DNA of 34,487 nucleotides from Thermoleophilia bacterium (GCA_014534415.1 JACVRM010000002.1:1-34487); one strand, 5' to 3'. Positions 21,532 through 29,594 are shown, counted from the first letter of the stretch. Numbers and translations: made by a program. Notes: generated from the sequence alone by a model not told the origin.

Positions 21532-24024
21532 ATGGTCGGCATCGTCCTCGTCTCGCACAGCGCCGCGCTCGCGGAAGGCGTGGCGGAGCTCGCTCGCGGC
21601 ATGGCCGGCGACGTGGCCGTCGAGGCGGCGGGCGGGCTGGACACGCAGGAGCCCGCGCTCGGCACCGATGCGGCGCGCGTGCTGGCGGCCGTCGAGCGGG
21701 CGGACACGGGCGACGGCGCGCTCGTGCTCATGGACCTGGGTAGCGCCGTGCTGTCTGCCGAGCTGGCGCTCGACTTCCTTCCTGAGGACCGGCGCGCGCG
21801 AGTGCTCCTCTCGGCGGCGCCGCTCGTGGAGGGCGCAGTCGCCGCCGCCGTCGCCGCGCAGGCCGGCGCGCCGCTCGAGCAGGTCGCGGCCGAGGCCCGA
21901 GGCGGGCTCGCGCCGAAGGCGGCGCACCTCGGTGAAGAGCCGGCGGAGGCGGCGCCCGTCTCTCCCGCGCGGAGCACGCACGAGCTGCGGCTCGACGTGC
22001 GAAACCGGCTCGGACTGCACGCGCGGCCGGCCGCGCGCTTCGTGCGCACCGCCGCCGGCTTCGACGCCGACGTGACGGTCGTCAACGTCACGACCGGACG
22101 CGGGCCGGCCAGCGCACGCAGCCTCAATGCGCTGGCCACCCTGGGGGTGCGGCAGGGACACCAGATCGCCGTCGCGGCGAGCGGGCCGGATGCGGAACGC
22201 GTCCTGGACGCACTCCGCGCGCTCGCCGAGCGCGACTTCGACGATCTCGAGGACGAGCTTCCGGCGGCTCCCGTCGTGGCGCGGGTGGCGCCGTCGGCGG
22301 CTCGCCGCGACGGCGCGCTGGCCGGCCTGCCGGTCTCGCCTGGCACGGCCGTCGGTGAAGTCGCGCGACTGCGGGTCGAGCTCCCACCCGCGCCGTTGGA
22401 TCCCGCGCAGGACCGCGACGCCGAGCTCGTCGCGCTCGACGTGGCGCTCGCGAACGCACGTCGCGAGATCACGACGGCTCGCGACAGCGTCGCGGTCCGC
22501 GCGTCGGCGCAACAGGCCGCGATCTTCGACGCGCACCTGCTGCTCCTCGAAGACGAGGCGCTCGTCGGTGCGGCGCGACGCCGCGTCGCCGAGGACGGCG
22601 TCCGCGCCGCGCGCGCGTGGGAGCTCGCACTGGCCGACGCCGAAGCCGCCTGGGACGCGGTGGACGATCCGTACCTGCGCGAGCGCGCGGGCGACGTCCG
22701 CGCCGTCGGGCGGCATGTGCTCGCGCACCTGCTCGGCGTCCAGGCTGCGCCCGTTGCGGCCGCGGGCGTCGTGGTCGCGCCCGATCTCACGCCGGCGGAA
22801 ACGGCCACGCTCGACCCCGGCTCCGTGCGCGGCATTGCGACGGCGTACGGGGGTCCGACCTCGCACAGCGCCATCCTCGCGCGCTCGCTCGGCGTGCCGG
22901 CGGTCGCCGGTCTGGGTGCCGAGCTGCTCGAGCTGGCGGAGGGCACGGTCGTGGCTCTGGACGGCGACGAGGGCCTTCTCATTCCCGACCCGCCGCCCGG
23001 CGTGACGGCGGCGTTCGAGGCGCGGGCCGTGGCTCGCGCGGAGCGTCAGCGCTCGCTGCGTGATGCGGCCCAGCAGCCGGCGCGGACGCTCGACGGAACG
23101 CACGTCGAGGTCGCCGCCAACGTCGGCTCGGAGGCCGATGCCGCAGCCGCGCTGGCGGCCGGCGCCGACGCCGTCGGACTGCTGCGGACCGAGTTCCTGT
23201 TCGTGGGACGCTCGGCGATGCCCGACGAACTCGAGCAGGCAGCCGCCTACGGGGCGGTGGCGCGCGCGCTGGACGGCCGGCCGGTCGTCCTGCGCACTCT
23301 CGACGTCGGTGCCGACAAGCCGCTCCCGTACGTCGAGCAGCAGCCCGAGGCGAACCCGTTCCTCGGAACGCGCGGCATCCGGCTCGCGCTCGCACGGCCG
23401 GAGCTGCTGACGACGCAGCTGCGCGCGCTGCTGCGGGCTGCGGCCGACCACCGCTTCCGCGTCATGTTTCCGATGGTCGCCTCGCTCGCCGAGTACCGCG
23501 AGGCGGTCGCGCTGCTCGCGCGCTGCCGGGACGAGCTCGCCGCCGAAGGGACGGTCACGGGCGAGGTCGAGGTGGGCGTGATGGTGGAGGTGCCGGCCGC
23601 CGCGCTGACGGCCGGAGCCTTCGCGCGAGAGGTCGACTTCTTCTCGATCGGAACGAACGACCTCTCCCAGTACACCGCCGCGGCAGAGCGCGGCAACCCC
23701 AACGTCGCGGCGCTCGCCGACGCGCTCACCCCGCCCGTCCTGCGGCTGATCGCCCTCGTCGGCGATGCGGCTGAGCGGCACGGGCGCTGGGCCGGTGTGT
23801 GCGGCGAGCTCGCCGCCGACCCGGCCGCCGTGCCCGTGCTCCTCGGGCTCGGCGTCCGCGAGCTCAGCGTCGCGCCGCCGTTCGTGGCCGCCGTCAAGGA
23901 CGCCGTTCGCGCCGTCGACCTCGACGAGGCGCGACGCCTCGCGGCCGCGGCCCTCGAGCTCGACTCGGCGCACGCGGTGCGCGAGCTCGTCGCGCGCCGG
24001 ACGCGGGAGGCCGCGCCGGCATGA
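21532..24024 (+). CDS. dhaM: DhaM-HPr-Enzyme I fusion phosphotransferase
   Basis: 830 aa multi-domain phosphocarrier. Residues 1-135 form a DhaM domain (EIIA-mannose type) with phospho-acceptor H9 in LVSHS. Residues about 149-230 form HPr with H163 in NRLGLHARPAARF. From about residue 258 to 815 lies a full-length Enzyme I, with H445 in GGPTSHSAILARSLGVPAV, the PEP-binding barrel (LLRTEFLF, TLDVGADKPLPY, SIGTNDLSQYT) and C757 in WAGVCGELA. Escherichia coli DhaM has EIIA, HPr and only the N-terminal part of Enzyme I; here the PEP-utilising half is also present, so one chain could carry phosphate from PEP to DhaL. The ATG is 6 bp after glpC. Whether it also serves other PTS systems is open. Confidence 0.93.
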   Translation: MVGIVLVSHSAALAEGVAELARGMAGDVAVEAAGGLDTQEPALGTDAARVLAAVERADTGDGALVLMDLGSAVLSAELALDFLPEDRRARVLLSAAPLVEGAVAAAVAAQAGAPLEQVAAEARGGLAPKAAHLGEEPAEAAPVSPARSTHELRLDVRNRLGLHARPAARFVRTAAGFDADVTVVNVTTGRGPASARSLNALATLGVRQGHQIAVAASGPDAERVLDALRALAERDFDDLEDELPAAPVVARVAPSAARRDGALAGLPVSPGTAVGEVARLRVELPPAPLDPAQDRDAELVALDVALANARREITTARDSVAVRASAQQAAIFDAHLLLLEDEALVGAARRRVAEDGVRAARAWELALADAEAAWDAVDDPYLRERAGDVRAVGRHVLAHLLGVQAAPVAAAGVVVAPDLTPAETATLDPGSVRGIATAYGGPTSHSAILARSLGVPAVAGLGAELLELAEGTVVALDGDEGLLIPDPPPGVTAAFEARAVARAERQRSLRDAAQQPARTLDGTHVEVAANVGSEADAAAALAAGADAVGLLRTEFLFVGRSAMPDELEQAAAYGAVARALDGRPVVLRTLDVGADKPLPYVEQQPEANPFLGTRGIRLALARPELLTTQLRALLRAAADHRFRVMFPMVASLAEYREAVALLARCRDELAAEGTVTGEVEVGVMVEVPAAALTAGAFAREVDFFSIGTNDLSQYTAAAERGNPNVAALADALTPPVLRLIALVGDAAERHGRWAGVCGELAADPAAVPVLLGLGVRELSVAPPFVAAVKDAVRAVDLDEARRLAAAALELDSAHAVRELVARRTREAAPA

Positions 24025-24052
24025 GCAGGATGCAGTCCCCTCTGGAGCGATC

Positions 24053-24616
24053 GTGAGCGGCGCCTCGTTGCTCGTCCGGCTGACCTCGCTTCGCATCGCG
24101 CTCGTCCCGGCGGTCATGGGGCTGATCCTTCTCGAGGGCGACTGGACTCACTGGGAGCCGGTCGCCGCGGCCGTCTTCGCGGCCGCCGCAGCAACGGACT
24201 TCCTGGACGGGTACCTCGCGCGCAGATGGCAAGTCACGTCTGCGCTCGGCTCGTTTCTGGATACGACCGCCGACAAGCTGCTGGTCTCCGGCGCCCTCAT
24301 CGCACTCGTCGCGGTCGACCGGACGTCCGCGTGGATCGCGATGGTCGTCGTCGGCCGCGAGCTCGTCATTCTCGCGCTGCGCGGAATGGTCGCCTCGGAG
24401 GGCTCCTGGCTCGAGCCGTCCGTCTGGGGAAAGCTGAAGACGAACGTCCAGTTCGTCGCCGTCCTCCTCGCCGTCCTGCGGCCCGGCGAGCCGCTCGGCC
24501 CGCTCTACCTGGACGAGTGGGTGATGCTGGCCGCCGCGTTCGTGACGGTCATGTCGGCCGTCGAGTACCTGACGCGCTTCGCGGGGGTGCTCGGCTCGGC
24601 GGGTTCGTCGCGGTAG
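24053..24616 (+). CDS. pgsA: CDP-diacylglycerol--glycerol-3-phosphate phosphatidyltransferase
   Basis: 187 aa membrane enzyme making phosphatidylglycerol phosphate from CDP-diacylglycerol and glycerol 3-phosphate. The CDP-alcohol phosphotransferase signature D(x)2DG(x)2AR(x)8G(x)3D(x)3D is complete: D49, D52, G53, A56, R57, G66, D70, D74. Several membrane helices follow. The start is GTG with GGAG at 24043-24046. It lies 28 bp after the PTS gene, so it can be co-transcribed with glycerol-3-phosphate metabolism. The substrate alcohol (glycerol 3-phosphate versus inositol phosphate) is inferred from similarity to PgsA. Confidence 0.9.
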   Translation: MSGASLLVRLTSLRIALVPAVMGLILLEGDWTHWEPVAAAVFAAAAATDFLDGYLARRWQVTSALGSFLDTTADKLLVSGALIALVAVDRTSAWIAMVVVGRELVILALRGMVASEGSWLEPSVWGKLKTNVQFVAVLLAVLRPGEPLGPLYLDEWVMLAAAFVTVMSAVEYLTRFAGVLGSAGSSR

Positions 24617-24621
24617 GCGAG

Positions 24622-24627
24622 TACGAT
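24622..24627 (+). promoter_or_regulatory. Leaderless -10 box of the DUF3352-like gene
   Basis: TACGAT fits TAnnnT and ends 7 nt before the ATG at 24635; there is no Shine-Dalgarno. Confidence 0.5.
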
Positions 24628-24634
24628 TCGACGG

Positions 24635-26146
24635 ATGGCCGCCGCGTCCGGACGCCGCGTGAGCCGTGCCGGCCGAGTGGCCGCTCTCTGTGCGCTCTCC
24701 GTCGTGTTCGTCGCCTGCAGCGGCGGCGACGACGGCGACGCCCCGGCCCTTCCGGAGGCGGCCACGCTCGCGCCGGCGGACACGGCGTTCTTCATCTCGG
24801 TGGAGACGGATTTCGACGGCGAGCGGTGGCAGCAGGCCGAGGCGCTGCTCGAAGAGTTCCCGGACGGCGACGAGCTGCTCGGCACGATCCAGGACGAGCT
24901 CGAGGCAGAGGACGTCGACTTCGAGCGGGACGTCAAGCCGGCGCTCGGGCCGGAGGTCGGCGTCGCCGGCTTCGATCTGCCGGCCGACGAGCCGCCGGTC
25001 GTGGTCTACACCAAGCCGCCCGACCGGGCCAAGTTCGACGCCCTCCTCGAGAAGTCGAGCGACGACGAGGAGGTCGTCACGCGCGAGGTCGACGGCTGGG
25101 TCGTGGCGGCGGAGAACCAGGCGGACCTCGACCGGTTCCTCGCAGGCCGCGAGGAGGGCAGCCTGGCCGATCAGGACGACTTCCGAGACGCGCTCGAAGC
25201 CGTGGAAGAGGACGCGCTTGTCTTCACTTACTTCGGCGGGCGGGGGGTCCAGGAGGCGTTCAACGAGGGACTCGAAGACGAGGGTGCGCCCAGGTCGCTC
25301 ACCGCGAAGCTCGGCGCTTTCCGCTCGCTCGTCTCGTCGACGACGGCCGAGGAAGACGGCGTGCGCTTCGACTCGTTCGCCACGTACGACGGCGAGCTCG
25401 GAGTCGGCTCGTACACGCCGGAGCTCGCGGAGACGCTGCCTGCGCAGCCGCTCTTCTACTCCTCGGTCGCGAATCTCGACGAGCCTGCGCGAAAGCTGCT
25501 CGAGGTCGTGCGGGAGACGATCCCGGGGTTCAGCCGGCAGCTCCGGCAGGCAGAGGCCGCGCTCGGCTTCTCGGTCGAGGACGACCTGATCGCGCTGCTC
25601 GACGGCGAGAGCGCGCTCGCTGTCTACGCGAACGACGGCGGCGAGCTGCCGGTGGTCGTCGACTACGTCCTCGACGTCGACGACGAGGCGAAGGCGCGCC
25701 GCCTGATGCAGCGGTTCGGCGGACTGCTCGAGCTCGCCGAGAGCGGCCGCTCGGTCAAGACGAAGGTCGGCGAGCTGGACGCGACCCGGCTGGAGTTCAC
25801 CGACGAGGATTTCTCGCTCTACTGGGCCGTGTTCGACGGCAAGCTCGCAATCTCGACGGAGGGCGAGCGCGGGCTGGGCGCCTTGCGGGGCGAGAGGGCG
25901 CGGCTCGCCGACGACGACGCGTACACCGCCGCGCTCGACGGGGCGGGCGCGCCGGACGACGTGGCGGCCGTCGTCTACTCGGATCTGGCGACGGCGATTC
26001 CGTACTTCATCGAGGTCGCCGAGGACGAGGGCGACGACGTCGACGCGAAGACGCGGCGCAATCTCGAACCGCTCAAGTCGTTCGTCGCGTACGCGACGGA
26101 GGAGGACACCGGCCTGCGCGTCGCCGGGTTCGTCGGCATCGAGTAG
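24635..26146 (+). CDS. Lipoprotein with DUF3352-like domain
   Basis: 503 aa exported protein. A basic n-region, a hydrophobic core and the lipobox VVFVAC (C28) indicate a lipoprotein; phenylalanine at position -3 is unusual. The mature part begins with a low-complexity acidic stretch, then a large domain with LAPADTAFFISVETDF, ALGPEVGVAGF, GFSVEDDLIALLDGESALAVY and AVVYSDLATAIPYFIEVAE, the pattern of the DUF3352 family. No enzymatic motif is visible. The composition is rich in Asp/Glu. Its ATG follows a leaderless -10, and metK starts 11 bp after its stop. Lgt at the start of the window would lipidate it. Role unknown. Confidence 0.85.
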   Translation: MAAASGRRVSRAGRVAALCALSVVFVACSGGDDGDAPALPEAATLAPADTAFFISVETDFDGERWQQAEALLEEFPDGDELLGTIQDELEAEDVDFERDVKPALGPEVGVAGFDLPADEPPVVVYTKPPDRAKFDALLEKSSDDEEVVTREVDGWVVAAENQADLDRFLAGREEGSLADQDDFRDALEAVEEDALVFTYFGGRGVQEAFNEGLEDEGAPRSLTAKLGAFRSLVSSTTAEEDGVRFDSFATYDGELGVGSYTPELAETLPAQPLFYSSVANLDEPARKLLEVVRETIPGFSRQLRQAEAALGFSVEDDLIALLDGESALAVYANDGGELPVVVDYVLDVDDEAKARRLMQRFGGLLELAESGRSVKTKVGELDATRLEFTDEDFSLYWAVFDGKLAISTEGERGLGALRGERARLADDDAYTAALDGAGAPDDVAAVVYSDLATAIPYFIEVAEDEGDDVDAKTRRNLEPLKSFVAYATEEDTGLRVAGFVGIE

Positions 26147-26149
26147 CGT
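26144..26149 (+). promoter_or_regulatory. Leaderless -10 box of metK
   Basis: TAGCGT fits TAnnnT, overlaps the stop codon of the lipoprotein gene and ends 7 nt before the GTG. No SAM riboswitch can fit in the remaining space. Confidence 0.5.
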
Positions 26150-26156
26150 TTTCGCC

Positions 26157-27407
26157 GTGTCCAGCCGCGAGTTCCTGTTCACGTCCGAGTCGGTGACGGA
26201 GGGTCATCCCGACAAGATGGCCGACCAGATCTCCGACTCGATCCTCGACGCCGTGCTCGAGCAGGACCCCGACGGTCGCGTCGCCTGCGAGACGCTGATC
26301 ACGACCGGGCTCGTCGTCGTCGCCGGCGAGATCACGACCGAGTGCTACGTGGACATACCGCGGCTCGTACGCCGCAAGGTACGCGAGATCGGCTATGACC
26401 GCGCGAAGTACGGCTTCGACGCCGAGACGTGCGGCATCGTGGTCGCGATCGACGAGCAGTCGCCCGACATCGCCCAGGGCGTCGACGCCTCGTACGAGAT
26501 CCAGCACGACCCGGGCGACGACGACCCGCTCGACCAGTTGGGCGCGGGTGACCAGGGGATGATGTTCGGCTACGCGACGCGCGAGACCGACGAGCTCATG
26601 CCGCTCCCGATCATGCTCGCGCACAGGATCTGCCGGCGGCTCGCCGAGGTGCGCAAGGCGGAGGTGCTGCCCTACCTGCGCCCCGACGGCAAGGCACAGG
26701 TGACCGTTCGCTACGAGGTCGACGCGGAGGGCCGGCAGACGCCGGTCGAGATCGAGCGGGTGCTCGTCTCGGTGCAGCACCGCGAGGGGCTCGACGCCGA
26801 CACGCTCATCAAGCCGGACGTGGCCGAGCACGTGCTCCACCCGATCCTGCCCGGCCACATGTACGACGACCGGCGCCTGCTCGGCGACAAGGAGTTCTTC
26901 TACTGCAACCCGACCGGCAAGTTCGTGGTCGGCGGGCCGATGGGGGACACGGGGCTGACGGGCCGCAAGATCATCGTCGACACGTACGGCGGTGCGGCGC
27001 GCCACGGCGGCGGCGCCTTCTCCGGGAAGGACCCGACCAAGGTCGACCGCTCGGGTGCGTACGCGGCCCGCTACGTCGCGAAGAACATCGTGGCCGCCCA
27101 GCTCGCCGATCGGTGCGAGGTCAACGTCGCGTACGCGATCGGCGTCGCGCATCCAGTGTCGGTCGCCGTGCGCACGTTCGGCACCGAGCGGATCTCGGTG
27201 GCGCGGATCGAGGAGCTGGTGGGCGAGCACTTCGACCTGCGGCCGGCCGCCATCCTGCGCGACCTCGACCTGCGCCGGCCGATCTACGCGAAGACCGCGG
27301 CGTACGGCCACTTCGGCCGCGACGACCACGACTTCACCTGGGAGCGCGTCGACAAGGCGGGCGCGCTGCGGGCGGCGGCTGGGCTCGAGGCGAAGACGCC
27401 GGCGTAG
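26157..27407 (+). CDS. metK: S-adenosylmethionine synthetase
   Basis: 416 aa enzyme making S-adenosylmethionine from methionine and ATP. Conserved segments are SESVTEGHPDKMADQISD (10-27), GAGDQGMMFGYA, GGPMGDTGLTGRKIIVDTYGG, GGGAFSGKDPTKVDRS and the end region TAAYGHFGR. Full family length. The GTG immediately precedes the family N-terminus (SSREFLFTSES). In many actinobacteria metK is followed closely by priA; here about 6.6 kb of regulatory and iron-uptake genes lie between them. Confidence 0.96.
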   Translation: MSSREFLFTSESVTEGHPDKMADQISDSILDAVLEQDPDGRVACETLITTGLVVVAGEITTECYVDIPRLVRRKVREIGYDRAKYGFDAETCGIVVAIDEQSPDIAQGVDASYEIQHDPGDDDPLDQLGAGDQGMMFGYATRETDELMPLPIMLAHRICRRLAEVRKAEVLPYLRPDGKAQVTVRYEVDAEGRQTPVEIERVLVSVQHREGLDADTLIKPDVAEHVLHPILPGHMYDDRRLLGDKEFFYCNPTGKFVVGGPMGDTGLTGRKIIVDTYGGAARHGGGAFSGKDPTKVDRSGAYAARYVAKNIVAAQLADRCEVNVAYAIGVAHPVSVAVRTFGTERISVARIEELVGEHFDLRPAAILRDLDLRRPIYAKTAAYGHFGRDDHDFTWERVDKAGALRAAAGLEAKTPA

Positions 27408-27439
27408 GTAGCTCGCGGCGATGCTTCGCCGGCCCCTGG

Positions 27440-27997
27440 TTAGGGCGCCGAGGCGGCTCGCAGACACCGGAGGAGTTGGCCCTCGGTGCGGGCGCTCGGG
27501 CAGATGCCCTCGCGAATCAGCAGCCGGCGTGACGAGCCACCGAGGCTCAGCGCTACCCGGGGTGGGAACGCGCGGAGTTGGTGCGTTCGTGTCGTCGACA
27601 CCGCGGAGCCGGCCTGCCTCTCGGCCGGCGAGAAGGAGGGCCCGACGCGGACCCATGCGTTCCGCAGCACGCGCAGCTCGTACGCCGCGTCTCCGAACAC
27701 TGCGACGCGATATGGCGCATCGGCCGTGATGGTCGGGGACGCGGTAGTGGGAGCGCGCAGACGGAGATCGTCGTCGGAGGCCAGCCAGTCGCGGCCGACG
27801 ACGACGATGACGGCTACCAGGCCAGTCGCCGCCGCGACGAAGAGTCCGTCTCGCAGCACCTTCCGGATCACGCGTGGGTCGGCCGGATCGTCCAGCGCCT
27901 GCTTGCCCAGGCGGAAGCCCCGCTTGAAGTCCGCTTTCGCGGTGCGGAGCCGTGCCGCGAGCCCGTCGTCCGGTCGCTCCTCGCGGCTCAACGTCAC
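27440..27997 (-). CDS. Single-pass membrane protein of unknown function
   Basis: 185 aa. Cytoplasmic N-terminus with a basic helical stretch (AARLRTAKADFKRGFRLGKQALDDP, 14-38), one membrane span (about 50-68) and an outer C-terminal part of about 115 residues with two cysteines near the end (GICPS ... LLRCL). Third codon positions are strongly G/C, as in nearby real genes, which supports this frame over overlapping ones on the plus strand. The GTG start is weakly supported; an upstream -10 (TACACT at 28102-28097, minus strand) could serve it. It converges on metK with no clear terminator between. No family was recognised. Confidence 0.6.
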   Translation of the reverse strand: MTLSREERPDDGLAARLRTAKADFKRGFRLGKQALDDPADPRVIRKVLRDGLFVAAATGLVAVIVVVGRDWLASDDDLRLRAPTTASPTITADAPYRVAVFGDAAYELRVLRNAWVRVGPSFSPAERQAGSAVSTTRTHQLRAFPPRVALSLGGSSRRLLIREGICPSARTEGQLLRCLRAASAP

Positions 27998-28174
27998 TGC
28001 CTCGAGTCAGCGCGGAAAGCCGGTGAGCCCCTGCCGCGTCTCAGGCGAGGCCCGTCGACCCGCGGAAAGAAGACGCTTCTTCATCGGCGCGCGCTGAGTG
28101 TAGCCGCGCGCCGATCGGGTGCCGCCGCCCGCCCGCCGCGTCGCCCCCGTTAATGCGAGCGCCCGTCAAACGAG

Positions 28175-28200
28175 ACTCGGGGCGAAGCCTCGCCCCGAGT
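28175..28200 (+). terminator. Perfect 11-bp hairpin upstream of the LuxR gene
   Basis: ACTCGGGGCGA-agcc-TCGCCCCGAGT. It ends 23 nt before the LuxR-type start codon and 3 nt before the CTTAGG palindrome. It could be a terminator for minus- or plus-strand read-through or a supercoil-driven cruciform. Confidence 0.4.
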
Positions 28201-28203
28201 GTC

Positions 28204-28217
28204 TTAGGCTCCTAAGC
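28204..28217 (+). promoter_or_regulatory. Palindrome CTTAGGCTCCTAAG, probable operator with -10
   Basis: Perfect 6-2-6 inverted repeat ending 6 nt before the ATG at 28224. It contains TAGGCT (28205-28210), which fits a TAnnnT -10, so a protein bound here would block or control the LuxR gene. Autoregulation is one simple reading. Confidence 0.45.
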
Positions 28218-28223
28218 GCCACG

Positions 28224-28517
28224 ATGTCGGCGGCGAACGGTTCGTCTACCCGCGCCACCGCGCAGGCAGGCGTCCTTGAGTTGCTCGAGCGGGCGGCTCG
28301 CGGCGAGCAGATAGCGGACGACGTGCTGACCCCGCGTGAGCGCGAAGTTGTCAAGCTCGTCGCCGAGGGGCACAGCTCGAAGGAGATCGCGCAGACGCTC
28401 GTGATCAGCACGAAGACCGTCGAGCGCCACCGCTCGAACATCAGCGAGAAGCTCGGCGTGCGCGGTCAGGCCGGGCTGACGAGGTACGCGATCCGCAGCG
28501 GCCTTATCGAGGCGTAG
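28224..28517 (+). CDS. Solo LuxR-type DNA-binding regulator
   Basis: 97 aa with a C-terminal LuxR/GerE helix-turn-helix and no receiver or ligand domain. The HTH core is LTPREREVVKLVAEGHSSKEIAQTLVISTKTVERHRSNISEKLGV (about 35-79), nearly identical to NarL-type consensus. The first 30 residues (MSAANGSSTRATAQAGVLELLERAARGEQIADD) form a short helix. The ATG was chosen because the operator-like palindrome and -10 lie just upstream; an earlier in-frame start would run through the hairpin. The small size resembles GerE-like regulators. Target genes unknown. Confidence 0.85.
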   Translation: MSAANGSSTRATAQAGVLELLERAARGEQIADDVLTPREREVVKLVAEGHSSKEIAQTLVISTKTVERHRSNISEKLGVRGQAGLTRYAIRSGLIEA

Positions 28518-28544
28518 TCCGCCGAAGTTCGCCTTCTCGTGCGA

Positions 28545-28576
28545 ACGGTCAGGGCGGCGTCCGCCGCCCTGACCGT
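28545..28576. terminator. Bidirectional terminator, 14-bp perfect stem
   Basis: ACGGTCAGGGCGGC-gtcc-GCCGCCCTGACCGT, located between the converging LuxR-type gene and the exported-protein gene. Confidence 0.75.
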
Positions 28577-28606
28577 CTGTCTCGAATCGCAGGTTGTCAG
28601 CGATCG

Positions 28607-29014
28607 TTACGGATACTGAGCCAGCAATTCTCCCGATGAAGTGTCGAAGACCTTGACGCTGATCAGCGTCCACTGGACCGTCATCGGCGGGCTGCATGAC
28701 GGCTGGAACGTCGCCGTCAACCCGAGCGAGAAGATCGCCTTCCCGTTCTGTACGGGGGTGATGCCTTCAGCGGAGACCGTCTGCTTGTTGGCGGCCTGAG
28801 GCTTGTTGTTGCCACGGTTCTCGCAGGCAGCTTCTGCCTCTGCTACGACCCGGACGTCCGGGATGTTGCCGAGGCCCGCCACCTTGCCGCTTACGGTAGC
28901 CGTGCTCCCGGACGTGCTGATCTTCGGCGCGCCGATGAAGTGAGCGTTTCCAGCGAGTGCTGCCGGAACCGTGACCACCGCAGCCGCGACCATGAGTAGC
29001 AGAATCTTTCGCAT
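28607..29014 (-). CDS. Exported protein of unknown function
   Basis: 135 aa with a clear signal peptide (MRKILLLMVAAAVVTVPAALA, cleavage about 21/22). The mature domain is about 114 residues, beta-rich (KISTSGSTATVSGKVAGLGN ... VQWTLISVKVFD), with two cysteines (C64, C107) that could form a disulfide. The motif order suggests a small immunoglobulin-like or domain-of-unknown-function fold seen in actinobacterial secreted proteins. AAGGAG (29024-29019) lies 4 nt before the ATG, a strong site. It ends at a bidirectional terminator. Its GC content is lower than its neighbours, a sign of different constraint or of acquisition. Confidence 0.75.
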   Translation of the reverse strand: MRKILLLMVAAAVVTVPAALAGNAHFIGAPKISTSGSTATVSGKVAGLGNIPDVRVVAEAEAACENRGNNKPQAANKQTVSAEGITPVQNGKAIFSLGLTATFQPSCSPPMTVQWTLISVKVFDTSSGELLAQYP

Positions 29015-29024
29015 TATTCTCCTT

Positions 29025-29474
29025 GTTCGTCTGTCAGGGCGCAGTCGGTCCCTCCGCTAAGGGCGTCCGATCCCCTGTCCATGCTTCGCTCGCTGAATCC
29101 ACGCGCGAACCTTTATTGGCCGGAGTTACACCGGTCATGTACGGCGCAGAAGAAACGAGCCGAGCCAATGCAGTTCGGCGCTATGCGCGGAGATTCTTCG
29201 AGTCTGCCGCTTAGCGCCGTAGGTCGAGTGTGGCCGCAGTCACCTCCCCTTTTCTCGACCCCTGGCTAGAACCGGTCGAGTCCATCATACGCAGGATGTT
29301 GGACGTTTTCAACAGCGTTTAGACACTTCAACGCTGTAAGTCGGACCCGCGGATTCGTGGCCGCATTCCGAGCGCGCTCTCGCACAACGAGTACCGGCGA
29401 GCGCCACGTACCGGCGGCGGCGCGCTGCGCGGCGGCCGGGAGGACTACTCAGCCCCATTCCGAAACATGACGCC
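29025..29474. other. Gene-poor stretch with inverted repeat
   Basis: 450 bp with no gene I trust and lower GC than the surroundings. It contains an 8-bp perfect inverted repeat ACAGCGTT-N10-AACGCTGT (29312-29337) and a looser GTC..GAC structure just before it (about 29281-29305). The promoter of the exported protein should lie in its left part. Confidence 0.45.
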
Positions 29475-29594
29475 GTGCCCGCCGCCGCGTCGACGCCTCA
29501 GCAGCTCGCTCTCATTGCCGCGCTCGCGCGGAATCGCGGCGAGCTGAACGCCGCCGCGCTCGAGCGCGTCCTGCAGCGGCTGAAGCGCGCCTAA
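29475..29594 (+). CDS. Possible 39-codon protein
   Basis: Short frame starting GTG and reading MPAAASTPQQLALIAALARN..., continuing as an amphipathic helix with basic end. It overlaps the last 4 bp of the converging DtxR-type gene. Codon third positions are G/C-rich, but no ribosome site or -10 box is clear. It may be real or chance. Confidence 0.3.
   Translation: MPAAASTPQQLALIAALARNRGELNAAALERVLQRLKRA

Larger units (their letters stand above)
27998..28223. other. Structured intergenic region between divergent genes
   Basis: Contains three perfect hairpins: AAGAAG-acg-CTTCTT (28067-28081), ATCGGCGCGCG/CGCGCGCCGAT (28083-28115) and ACTCGGGGCGA-agcc-TCGCCCCGAGT (28175-28200). A TACACT -10 on the minus strand lies in the loop of the second hairpin and points to a possible 25-codon frame (28084 to 28007). 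I cannot decide between leader RNA, small RNA and short peptide gene. Confidence 0.4.

Noticed and set aside
24021..24056. 11-codon frame between the PTS gene and pgsA
   Set aside because: Too short; overlaps chance-wise with both neighbours.
20197..24117. 1306-codon open frame on the minus strand under glpC and the PTS gene
   Set aside because: Low-complexity antisense shadow of highly conserved plus-strand genes, no motif or ribosome site.
26144..26156. SAM riboswitch before metK
   Set aside because: Only 10 bp separate the upstream gene from metK; no space and no motif.
24226..26196. 656-codon plus-strand frame overlapping pgsA, the lipoprotein gene and metK
   Set aside because: Gly/Arg/Ala-rich out-of-phase reading of the true genes.
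27486..28097. 203-codon plus-strand frame opposite the membrane-protein gene
   Set aside because: Ser/Arg-rich; the minus-strand frame has a membrane span and better codon use.
29023..29214. 63-codon plus-strand frame next to the exported-protein gene
   Set aside because: No ribosome site and no family resemblance; it lies in the probable promoter region of the minus-strand gene.
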